From Sulfuritalea sp. (lineage in GTDB: Bacteria; Pseudomonadota; Gammaproteobacteria; Burkholderiales; Rhodocyclaceae), in assembly GCA_021738105.1 (NCBI GenBank), contig JAIPCS010000199.1, positions 1-5,844 of the forward strand: a DNA stretch of 5,844 nt. Direction: 5' to 3'. Shown in pieces: positions 1 to 4,377 of this stretch. Position numbers and translations under genes: made by a program. Numbering within the stretch: position 1 is the first letter of the stretch; each line of letters starts with the position of its first letter. The notes under the pieces were generated by a model. The model saw only the letters and a program-made list of their open reading frames with translations. It did not search any database and was not told the origin of the DNA.

Positions 1-816
1 CGCCGCATCGCCCGAAGGCGCCAGCACCACGGTACCGCCGTAGTAGTAGGTGCCGAGCATTCCCGGCGACGCCAGGTTGTAGTTGTGTCCCAGCGGGAGG
101 ATCGCCATGAACACGGTGCTCTCGTCGAAGCCGCCGATGCGGCCGCACAAGCGGGCGTTGAGGACGTAGTCGTTGTGAGTGCGCGGGATCAGTTTGGAAA
201 GCGAGGTCGTGCCGCCGGACAGCAGCATCGTGGCAACCTCGCCCGGATCCGGATCATGCCCTGCCAACCCGGCCTCGATTTCCGCAGCCGACATGTTCAC
301 TGCAATCATCGCCCGCAGGTCGATCTGCCCCGGACCGGGTTCGCCAACGACGAACACACTGCGCAAGGCAGGAGCATCGGACCAGACTTCCTGCGCCATG
401 TCGCGATAGTCGAAGCCGCCGATGCGATCGGGAATCACATAGGCGGTAGCTCCCGAAGCCTTGAGAAAATGGCGAATCTCGCTATGCCGGTGGGCGCGCA
501 GCGCGGTGACGGGTATCGCACCGATGCGCGTCAGAGCGAAGTAGGACAGCACGAATTCCGGACCATTGGGCAATTGCAGCACCACGCGATCAAGGGACTT
601 GATCCCGGCTTCGAGAAAGCCGCAGGCCAGTCGTTGCGACCCGGTGACCAGATCGGCGTAACTCAGACGCTGCTGACCACAAACGAGCGCCATCTTTTGC
701 GGATGTCGCGCCGAACTTCGTTCGAGCAATTGGGGAATCGTGATGCCTTCCCACCAGCCGCGCTGGCGGTAGTCGGCAGCCACCTCGTCGGGCCATGGCA
801 CGCAATCTTCGAGCAT
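1..816 (-). CDS. Aryl-acid adenylating enzyme (EntE/DhbE-like), N-terminal 272 codons; 3' part off window
   Basis: Partial gene; 272 residues are visible, about half of the usual 540. The family activates an aromatic carboxylic acid with ATP to an acyl-adenylate, then passes it to CoA or a carrier thiol. The N-terminus (WPDEVAADYRQRGWW, residues 8-22) is the typical opening of 2,3-dihydroxybenzoate-AMP ligases. The phosphate loop is SGGTTSLSK (200-208), followed by LIPRTHNDY (209-217). HNY at 244-246 matches the aryl-pocket motif of DhbE/EntE, where the Asn contacts a 2-hydroxyl, so a 2-hydroxylated benzoate such as salicylate or 2,3-dihydroxybenzoate is plausible. The start is fixed by a strong ribosome site (AAGGAGGAG, minus strand 829-821). 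The divergent NahR-type regulator and nearby Liv-type transporter suggest catabolic acid activation rather than siderophore synthesis; this is inference. Benzoate-CoA-ligase-like function is the alternative. The catalytic C-terminal domain is not visible. Confidence 0.88.
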   Translation of the reverse strand, partial: MLEDCVPWPDEVAADYRQRGWWEGITIPQLLERSSARHPQKMALVCGQQRLSYADLVTGSQRLACGFLEAGIKSLDRVVLQLPNGPEFVLSYFALTRIGAIPVTALRAHRHSEIRHFLKASGATAYVIPDRIGGFDYRDMAQEVWSDAPALRSVFVVGEPGPGQIDLRAMIAVNMSAAEIEAGLAGHDPDPGEVATMLLSGGTTSLSKLIPRTHNDYVLNARLCGRIGGFDESTVFMAILPLGHNYNLASPGMLGTYYYGGTVVLAPSGDAA

Positions 817-939
817 GTTTCTCCTCCTTTTGTTGCCGGTTTTCCGGTCTATGGCGGCAATACACATGCCGTTGCTTGCACTCTAGAACAAAACACTATC
901 TACTGATAGCGAATAAGATCAATACATTTCATTCACACT
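817..939. promoter_or_regulatory. Divergent promoter region between aryl-acid ligase and lysR
   Basis: This 123-bp gap is AT-rich near lysR and must carry both divergent promoters. Visible elements are a dyad CTATC-N4-GATAG at 896-909, a second dyad overlapping the lysR start (listed separately), and a 7-bp direct repeat ACACTAT at 893-899 and 935-941. The two repeat copies are 42 bp apart, four helical turns, as expected for a LysR tetramer touching two sites. A weak leftward promoter candidate is TTGATC (922-917), an 18-bp spacer, then TAGTGT (898-893). Weak core promoters are usual for LysR-activated genes. Near the ligase, CCGG-TTTT-CCGG (836-847) could form a small hairpin just upstream of the ribosome site. 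I see no good ribosome site for lysR. Confidence 0.6.
896..909. repeat. Inverted repeat CTATC-TACT-GATAG, possible second LysR contact site
   Basis: The stem is 5 bp perfect with a 4-bp centre, about 40 bp from the operator-like dyad at the lysR start. Its left arm belongs to the ACACTAT repeat also found in that operator. It may be the activation half-site near the ligase promoter. The short stem makes chance possible. Confidence 0.35.
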
Positions 940-945
940 ATGAAT
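931..945. promoter_or_regulatory. Putative LysR-type operator ATTCA-N5-TGAAT over the lysR start codon
   Basis: This is a perfect dyad, ATTCACACTATGAAT, which contains the LysR-family T-N11-A pattern (T932, A944). A nested dyad, CACTAT-GA-ATAGTG, covers 936-949. From memory, the NahR operator consensus is ATTCACGCTN2TGAT; the first nine bases here differ from it at one position. The site overlaps the lysR ATG at 940, so bound regulator would be expected to limit its own expression while activating the divergent ligase. The dyad is seen directly; the binding protein is inferred. Confidence 0.5.
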
Positions 946-1842
946 AGTGCCGAATTCGATCTCAACCTGCTGGTAGTCTTCGACGCTGTACTTGCCGAGA
1001 GTTCAATCAGCCGCGCCGCCGAACGGCTGAATCTGTCTCAACCGGCCGTTAGCAATGCCCTGGCGCGCATGCGCAAGGCCACCGGCGACCGTCTTTTCGT
1101 GCGCCTCGGCAACGCCATGGTGCCGACACCCTACGCCCAGGGGATCGCCGATCCGATCCGCCAGGCACTGGCCAGCATCCGCGTCTCGCTCGGTGCAAAC
1201 AGGGAGTTCGATCCGGCTACCTCACAACGCAGCTTCGCGATCTATCTCACGGATCTTGGAGAAGCCTATTTCCTGCCGCGACTTCTTGCGCGTCTGAACC
1301 GCAGCGCGCCAGAGGTACGCATCCATACCCTGCCAATGCCAGCCGAATCGGCTGAAAGCGCCTTGAGGAGCGGCGAAGTCGATCTCGCCATCGGCAACCT
1401 GCCCGACCTCGGCGCCGGTTTCTATGTGCAGCGACTGTTCCGCGACCGCTATGTCTGCGTCGTACGCAAGGGCCACCCTTCGATTGGTGAGCGAATAACG
1501 GCACGCCAGTTTGCCGCCGCCTCGCACGCGATCGTTACACCCGGCGGATGGGGACACGGCGTCATCGAACGCGCTCTGATCGAACATGGCCTTGAGCAAC
1601 GCATCACGCTGCGCATGCAGAACTTTCTGGTCCTGACGAGCATCGTCGCAACCACAGACATGGTCGCCATCGTCCCCCACAGCGTGGGCAGCCAGCTTTC
1701 GCAACACAACGACGTCAAGTTGCTGCCGCTGCCGATCGCGATTCCGGCCTTTGACATCAGGCAGTGCTGGCAGGAACGCTTTCACGACGACCAGGGCAAC
1801 CGCTGGCTGCGCCAGCAGTTCATGGAATTGTTTTCGGCCTAG
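940..1842 (+). CDS. LysR-family transcriptional regulator, NahR/NodD-like group
   Basis: A complete 300-residue protein, the normal length for the family. The N-terminus FDLNLLVVFDAVL (6-18) leads into a winged helix-turn-helix at about 20-45 (SISRAAERLNLSQPAVSNAL at 22-41), typical of the NodD/NahR/LinR branch that responds to aromatic compounds. Residues from about 90 on form the periplasmic-binding-protein-like effector domain, including a segment VDLAIGNLPDLGAGF common in this branch. It is divergent from the aryl-acid ligase, so it most likely activates that gene in response to an aromatic acid or its metabolite. There is no clear ribosome site before the ATG at 940, but the family N-terminus fits this start, and a dyad operator overlaps it, suggesting autoregulation. 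The stop codon lies inside a 42-bp repeat with a second copy at 4300-4341. The exact inducer cannot be read from the sequence. Confidence 0.9.
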   Translation: MNSAEFDLNLLVVFDAVLAESSISRAAERLNLSQPAVSNALARMRKATGDRLFVRLGNAMVPTPYAQGIADPIRQALASIRVSLGANREFDPATSQRSFAIYLTDLGEAYFLPRLLARLNRSAPEVRIHTLPMPAESAESALRSGEVDLAIGNLPDLGAGFYVQRLFRDRYVCVVRKGHPSIGERITARQFAAASHAIVTPGGWGHGVIERALIEHGLEQRITLRMQNFLVLTSIVATTDMVAIVPHSVGSQLSQHNDVKLLPLPIAIPAFDIRQCWQERFHDDQGNRWLRQQFMELFSA

Positions 1843-1876
1843 AAAGTTCCCGCTGGGACACAGCGCTCTGGCGCTG
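1835..1876 (+). repeat. 42-bp direct repeat, left copy, with hairpin
   Basis: An ungapped match to 4300-4341, identical at 33 of 42 positions, with a shared core AGAAAGTTCCCG-NN-GGGAC and ending GGCGCTG in both. It includes the last codons and stop of lysR. The part CAGCGC-TCTG-GCGCTG (1861-1876) is a 6-bp perfect hairpin with no T-run after it. Read on the minus strand, the core gives a small CCC/GGG hairpin followed by AACTTTCT, resembling a weak terminator. Together the two copies bracket the integron segment. Confidence 0.7.
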
Positions 1877-2044
1877 GCAAGACGGCGATAAATCGGGAAT
1901 CGGAAATGCTGTGTCGGCCTTTGTTGACGGCTCAGTTCGGCCAGGAGCATCTAGTCGGCCGCTTCACCGACAGCGGACGTCAGCGCCCCAAAAGCATGTC
2001 ATTGAGATATATTTGAGCGGTGCCGTTTTTCACGGAAATTTAAT

Positions 2045-2173
2045 ATGGTTGAAAATTCTCCCGGTTTGACGGAAAACCCTGTGAACAGTGAATTTTGGAG
2101 CTTTGCACTCTGCGGAGTTATGCAGCACGAGCCGGAGTTATGGCGCAAAACTGTCGCCCAATATCAAAGTTAG
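2045..2173 (+). CDS. 42-residue ORF ending at the attI crossover; possible translational leader for cassette 1
   Basis: ATG at 2045 is preceded by GGAAA (2034-2038) at a workable distance. The 42 codons run through the attI-like site and stop at TAG (2171-2173), which is part of the GTTAGAC core. Three bases later, in the same frame, the first cassette gene starts (2177) without a ribosome site of its own. Class 1 attI1 is known to contain a short ORF that also ends at its GTTAG and helps translate cassette genes lacking ribosome sites; the last three codons here (CAA AGT TAG) are the same as I recall there. Internal GTG (2081) and ATG (2120) starts in the same frame would give 30- or 17-residue versions. 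The peptide itself (containing SEFWSFAL) is not recognised and might have no function beyond coupling. It could also be the 5' remnant of a lost gene. Confidence 0.4.
   Translation: MVENSPGLTENPVNSEFWSFALCGVMQHEPELWRKTVAQYQS
2066..2094 (+). promoter_or_regulatory. Candidate cassette promoter (Pc-like), weak
   Basis: TTGACG (2066-2071, five of six consensus bases) is followed by 17 bp and TGAATT (2089-2094, three of six). Transcription would start at about 2101, inside attI, and run into the cassettes. Integrons normally have a cassette promoter here or inside intI, which is absent. The -10 element is poor, so this is only the best candidate I can see. Confidence 0.25.
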
Positions 2174-2175
2174 AC
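2097..2175 (+). other. attI-like integron primary recombination site
   Basis: The right edge is a core site G|TTAGAC (2169-2175) fitting GTTRRRY, with the crossover between 2169 and 2170. To its left are two 15-bp direct repeats, GGAGTTATGCAGCAC (2114-2128) and GGAGTTATGGCGCAA (2134-2148), exactly 20 bp apart. A degenerate third copy, GGAGCTTTGCA, begins at 2097. Compared from memory with class 1 attI1, the layout (two GTTAYG-type repeats, then ...GTCGCCC...CAAAGTTAG) agrees almost base for base in spacing and in the CAAAGTTAG end. IntI proteins bind such repeats and insert cassettes at the core. No intI gene is next to it. Confidence 0.75.
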
Positions 2176-2176
2176 A

Positions 2177-2710
2177 ATGACGCCCCTACTCGTGACACTC
2201 CGATCAAAGTGGAAGGAACTAGCGTTAGTTGGTTTGACGATTTTTACGGTCACTACCGTCGCAAGACCGTATGCCCTGCGTTACTTTGGGATAGTGGATG
2301 GAACGACACTTGTGGCTCTTGGCGGAGTTGTTGTAGTTCCTTCCAAGTATTGGCTTGACACTTTGGGAGGCGGTGCAGGAACTATGTTCTCTGATTTCAG
2401 CTCGGACTCAGGAGGGCGCATCGTCGCAGGACGACTCGTTGAACTCAAAGACGAGACTTGGAAGTGGGTGCGTGAAGCCACGCAAAGCGAGGAAACACGC
2501 TGCGGCGTTCGTATCCTCAAACTTTTGCAGAAAGACATCAGGTCTACTTTTGCTTACGACGATCGAACTTACCTATGGTTTTTGTCGGTTCCAGAGGATG
2601 AAATTGAAACCTCATTACAAAACCTGTGCCAATGGAAAGCCAACACTAAATCCTTGTCTAACCCTGCGCTCCAAGGGACGCTGCGCGATAAAGCCGCGCA
2701 GCGCCCCTGA
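2177..2710 (+). CDS. Cassette 1 gene: unrecognised small protein with two N-terminal membrane segments
   Basis: 177 residues; I do not recognise the family. Two hydrophobic stretches, about 15-29 (LALVGLTIFTVTTVA) and about 43-55 (TTLVALGGVVVVP), suggest a hairpin membrane anchor. The rest (about 60-160) is mixed charged sequence, probably cytosolic, with a tryptophan/tyrosine-containing segment near 145. The last 18 or so residues (NPALQGTLRDKAAQRP ending) are encoded by the attC site itself, a frequent feature of cassette proteins. The start lies 7 bp after the crossover, with no ribosome site, directly behind the stop of the in-frame 42-residue ORF, so translation may depend on re-initiation. 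Being first in the array, it should be the best expressed. Composition is AT-richer than the flanking genes. Any function, including phage or stress defence, would be a guess. Confidence 0.75.
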   Translation: MTPLLVTLRSKWKELALVGLTIFTVTTVARPYALRYFGIVDGTTLVALGGVVVVPSKYWLDTLGGGAGTMFSDFSSDSGGRIVAGRLVELKDETWKWVREATQSEETRCGVRILKLLQKDIRSTFAYDDRTYLWFLSVPEDEIETSLQNLCQWKANTKSLSNPALQGTLRDKAAQRP

Positions 2711-2724
2711 GCTCCACGTTCAGA
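2656..2724 (+). other. attC site of cassette 1
   Basis: R'' is GTCTAAC (2656-2662), then a 5-base spacer, then GCTCCAAGGG...CGCTGCGCG. A loop ATAAAG is followed by the returning strand CGCGCAGCG-CCCCT-GAGCTC and R' G|TTCAGA (2718-2724). The arms pair almost fully, with an unpaired base or two as attC sites require. R'' is the exact reverse complement of the cassette's own first bases (G)TTAGAC at attI, as expected for an intact cassette. R' departs from GTTRRRY at its fourth position. The stop codon of cassette gene 1 lies inside this site. Confidence 0.88.
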
Positions 2725-2746
2725 ACATCTTTGCATCGGAGAAGGA

Positions 2747-3157
2747 ATGAATAGGAGAAAGAGGCTGACCTTCTGGGGTGCCGACGAGAACGATGACAGC
2801 CTTCCTCGCAGCGTCATGGACGGCCGCAAAACCGTCACAGCCGACACTGTTGCTGACTACTACAAACCGTATGGAGAATATGGTGATGGCAGCTACGAGC
2901 CAGGCGACATCATTGAAGTCTATGACTTGAAGCAGAGGCTTCGCTGCATAATCAAGGCAACCAAAGTTTACACGATAGAATTCGGCAACATTCCGGAGGA
3001 AGTCTGGCGCGGCGAAACTTTTTCCAGCGCGGACGAGTTCCGGGAGTGCCACATCCGGTGCCTACCGCATTTGCACCTGCATGACCGCTTCGAGTTTGTG
3101 ACACTGCATTTCGAATTGGTTGAAGTAATTCTGCGGGAAATTTCGTCGGGGGCCTAA
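2747..3157 (+). CDS. Cassette 2 gene: ASCH-domain protein
   Basis: 136 residues, a usual size for single-domain ASCH proteins. The ASCH (ASC-1 homology) fold is a PUA-related beta-barrel that binds RNA or nucleotides; the E. coli member YqfB hydrolyses N4-acetylcytidine. Seen here: DGRKTVT (25-31), whose K28-x-x-T31 spacing matches the catalytic Lys/Thr pair recalled for YqfB; YEPGDIIEVYD (50-60), the usual PGD strand; ATKVYTIEFGNIPEEVWRGE (71-90); and SSADEFRECH (93-102). The C-terminus LHFELVEV closes the domain. The ribosome site GGAG (2738-2741) fits the ATG at 2747. The stop TAA is shared with the R'' core of attC2. It is probably cytosolic. Family membership is fairly clear from motifs; the reaction, if any, is not known. 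Confidence 0.8.
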   Translation: MNRRKRLTFWGADENDDSLPRSVMDGRKTVTADTVADYYKPYGEYGDGSYEPGDIIEVYDLKQRLRCIIKATKVYTIEFGNIPEEVWRGETFSSADEFRECHIRCLPHLHLHDRFEFVTLHFELVEVILREISSGA

Positions 3158-3219
3158 CTATTCATTCAAGGGGAACAAGAATCGTACCGATTCTCGCTCC
3201 CTTAACTCAGACGCTAGGC
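3152..3219 (+). other. attC site of cassette 2
   Basis: R'' is GCCTAAC (3152-3158), then a 5-base spacer, then ATTCAAGGGG. The stem AGAATCG (3178-3184) pairs with CGATTCT (3188-3194), and AAGGG pairs with CCCTT. CTTAACTC then leads through a 4-base spacer to R' G|CTAGGC (3213-3219). R'' and R' are complementary except for one base (GCTAGGC instead of GTTAGGC). The CTTAACTC box is typical of many attC sites. Confidence 0.88.
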
Positions 3220-3234
3220 CTCACAAACCACACC

Positions 3235-3912
3235 ATGTTGCTCCCCTGCATAGTTCCCAACTCGGTCTGGCATGCACAGCAGCCACTAAAGTTTGGCCCG
3301 ATCTCGCTCACGACCCGAATGACTGTAGTTCGACTACGAGACGGGTCACTTTGGGTCCACTCGCCGATCTCGCCCACCCATGAACTGATCGACGAACTGG
3401 AGAAGATTGGAACCGTCCGTTACGTGGTCGCGCCGAACAAGAGTCACCATCTGTTCTTCCTCGCCTTCCTTCATGCCCACCCGTCGGCGCAAGGATTCAT
3501 AGCAGCCGGCCTAGAGTCAAAGCGTCCGGACCTTGGCCGCTTTCAACAGGTACCGCGCGATTCGCCTTGGGGCTCCGAGATCCAAGGCTTCTTCATTGAT
3601 GGCCTACCGATACTGAACGAGACGGCCTGGTTCCACAGCGACACCGGCACTTTGGTTCTCACCGACCTACTTTTCTGCTTCGCGGAAACAAACCGCGGCA
3701 TTACCGCACTAATTTCAAAGCTCCTGGGCGTTCGTGGCAAGCTAGGAATGTCAAGAACGATGAAGTTCGCGACGAAAGACAAGCAAGCCCTGGCACGGTC
3801 CGTGCAGCCTCTGCTTTCATTGCCCGTACAGAGGGTGATAGTTGCCCACGATCAGGTCATCAACGAACAACCCGTGGCAAAGCTCAAACAGGCCTTTGCC
3901 TGGCTCGGGTGA
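3235..3912 (+). CDS. Cassette 3 gene: DUF4336-family protein (metallo-beta-lactamase-related fold)
   Basis: 225 residues, normal for DUF4336 proteins, which resemble the metallo-beta-lactamase fold but have no established reaction. Typical segments: IVPNSVWHA (6-14), TRMTVVRLRDGSLWVHSP (27-44), ELIDELEKIGTVRYVVAPNKSHHLF (50-74), KRPDL (96-100), ETAWFHSDTGTLVLTDLLF (129-147) and RVIVAHDQVI (200-209). The classical HxHxDH metal motif is not present; conserved His/Asp (H42, H71, H72, D144, H205, D206) may take its place. No signal peptide or clear membrane segment is seen. The ATG is 15 bp after attC2 with no ribosome site, so it may rely on read-through from upstream or on weak initiation; a later start is possible but would cut into conserved sequence. 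The stop is one base before the attC3 R'' core. Confidence 0.82.
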   Translation: MLLPCIVPNSVWHAQQPLKFGPISLTTRMTVVRLRDGSLWVHSPISPTHELIDELEKIGTVRYVVAPNKSHHLFFLAFLHAHPSAQGFIAAGLESKRPDLGRFQQVPRDSPWGSEIQGFFIDGLPILNETAWFHSDTGTLVLTDLLFCFAETNRGITALISKLLGVRGKLGMSRTMKFATKDKQALARSVQPLLSLPVQRVIVAHDQVINEQPVAKLKQAFAWLG

Positions 3913-3913
3913 G

Positions 3914-4042
3914 GCCTGACCCCTCTTTCAAGCGGAGCGCCAACGGCAGGCCACTAGGCCCGGGCCGGTGGTACGCGGTACATTTTCATCGGCCCCGGCC
4001 TAGCGTCCTGCGGTCGTCGCCCGCTTAGCTCATTCGTTCCTG
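3914..4042 (+). other. attC site of cassette 3, long form
   Basis: R'' is GCCTGAC (3914-3920), with a 5-base spacer and TTTCAAGCGG. A long imperfect stem follows: AAGCGG..GCGCCAACGGCAGG..CTAGGCC pairs with GGCCTAGCG..CCTGCGG..CGCCCGCTT. Then CTTAGCTC, the spacer ATTC and R' G|TTCCTG (4036-4042) end the site. At 129 bp it is near the upper end of known attC lengths. The box order matches the other two sites, but R' keeps only GTT of the GTTRRRY core. As the last site of the array, its final six bases derive from whatever flanked the array when it formed or from later decay. Confidence 0.8.
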
Positions 4043-4299
4043 AAAGTCCGCTTTCCCAAGCTGGTAACGTCCGCATTGGGCACATTCACACCATCGGTCC
4101 GAACCCGTTGCGCCCAGGGTCGCTGTCTGTTCATGAAGTGTAGAAAGGATCAATTTGTCGATCGAACCGCCCTCCTCTGCCGGCGACACGACCACGCCAA
4201 TAGTCGGCGCTGGCGGGACGGCACCAGAAGCAAGGCCGCGACGCAATCAGGCAAAACGCCGACGACTCGGAGGCAGACCAGGACGGTGTTGCGCCCTGC
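4043..4299. other. Spacer after last cassette; no gene supported
   Basis: These 257 bp lie between attC3 and the right copy of the 42-bp repeat. I find no intI fragment, tRNA or further attC. A minus-strand ORF (4246-4025, TTG start, no ribosome site) ends in a cysteine cluster C-x-C-x2-C near its C-terminus, but it overlaps attC3 and is probably accidental. The stretch may be decayed 3' flank of the integron. Confidence 0.5.
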
Positions 4300-4341
4300 C
4301 GGCTCAGAAAGTTCCCGAAGGGACGCTGAGCGCCGGCGCTG
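4300..4341 (+). repeat. 42-bp direct repeat, right copy, with hairpin
   Basis: Matches 1835-1876 without gaps at 33 of 42 positions. It lies 36 bp beyond the stop of the leftward hydrolase gene. On that gene's strand it carries the 12-bp palindrome AGCGCC/GGCGCT, then TCCC-TTC-GGGA followed by ACTTTCT, so it could act as a weak intrinsic terminator for the hydrolase operon. This is its most natural role; the left copy would then be a displaced duplicate. Confidence 0.65.
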
Positions 4342-4350
4342 ATAGTGTGC

Positions 4351-4365
4351 CCCTGCGCAGCAGGG
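4351..4365 (-). terminator. Hairpin downstream of the hydrolase gene, possible terminator part
   Basis: CCCTGC-GCA-GCAGGG is a perfect 6-bp stem with a 3-base loop, 12 bp past the hydrolase stop. No T-run follows directly. Together with the hairpins of the adjacent repeat (4300-4341), it forms a run of three stem-loops that may end or protect the transcript. Confidence 0.4.
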
Positions 4366-4377
4366 CGGTCGAGCAAA

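Larger units (their letters stand above)
2170..4036 (+). mobile_element. Integron cassette array of three cassettes, no integrase visible
   Basis: Crossover points split the array into cassette 1 (2170-2718, 549 bp), cassette 2 (2719-3213, 495 bp) and cassette 3 (3214-4036, 823 bp). Each holds one forward gene with little spare sequence and ends in an attC site, the standard cassette layout. All genes read away from attI. Base composition differs from the flanks: bases 2521-2580 are 40% G+C, against 68% for 1081-1140 in lysR. The attC sites differ from one another in stem sequence and length (69, 68 and 129 bp), which suggests cassettes of diverse origin rather than a sedentary array with uniform attC sites. 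Confidence 0.85.

Noticed and set aside
85..906. Forward 273-codon ORF opposite the ligase gene
   Set aside because: It is antisense to a clear EntE-like coding sequence and is of low-complexity, arginine/histidine-rich type; a GC-rich shadow.
1222..1950. Minus-strand 242-codon ORF over lysR and its 3' flank
   Set aside because: Antisense to the LysR effector domain, with no recognisable domain; checked for IntI C-terminal motifs and none found.
1877..2002. Possible shared decayed repeat (ACGTCCGC-type words) between 1877-2002 and 4043-4110
   Set aside because: Only 8-base words in opposite orientation are shared; too short to distinguish from chance in GC-rich DNA.
1997..2003. TGTCATT as the start of a Tn402/Tn5053-type inverted repeat
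   Set aside because: Only seven bases agree with the terminal repeat as I recall it, and I find no matching end to the right of the array.
2079..2088. Palindrome CTGT-GA-ACAG upstream of attI as a LexA box
   Set aside because: LexA sites in gammaproteobacterial integrons have the CTGT-N8-ACAG spacing; here the arms are only 2 bp apart, and there is no intI for it to control.
2095..2358. TTG-initiated ORF running through attI into cassette 1
   Set aside because: It crosses the recombination junction in a different frame from the cassette gene and ends inside it; a chance reading frame.
2355..2750. Forward 131-codon ORF overlapping cassette gene 1 and attC1
   Set aside because: It crosses a cassette boundary and has no ribosome site; the 177-residue frame starting beside attI fits cassette layout better.
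4025..4246. Minus-strand 73-codon ORF with C-x-C-x2-C near its end, a possible small zinc protein
   Set aside because: TTG start, no ribosome site, overlaps the attC3 right core, and no family recognised; kept only as a note in the spacer entry.
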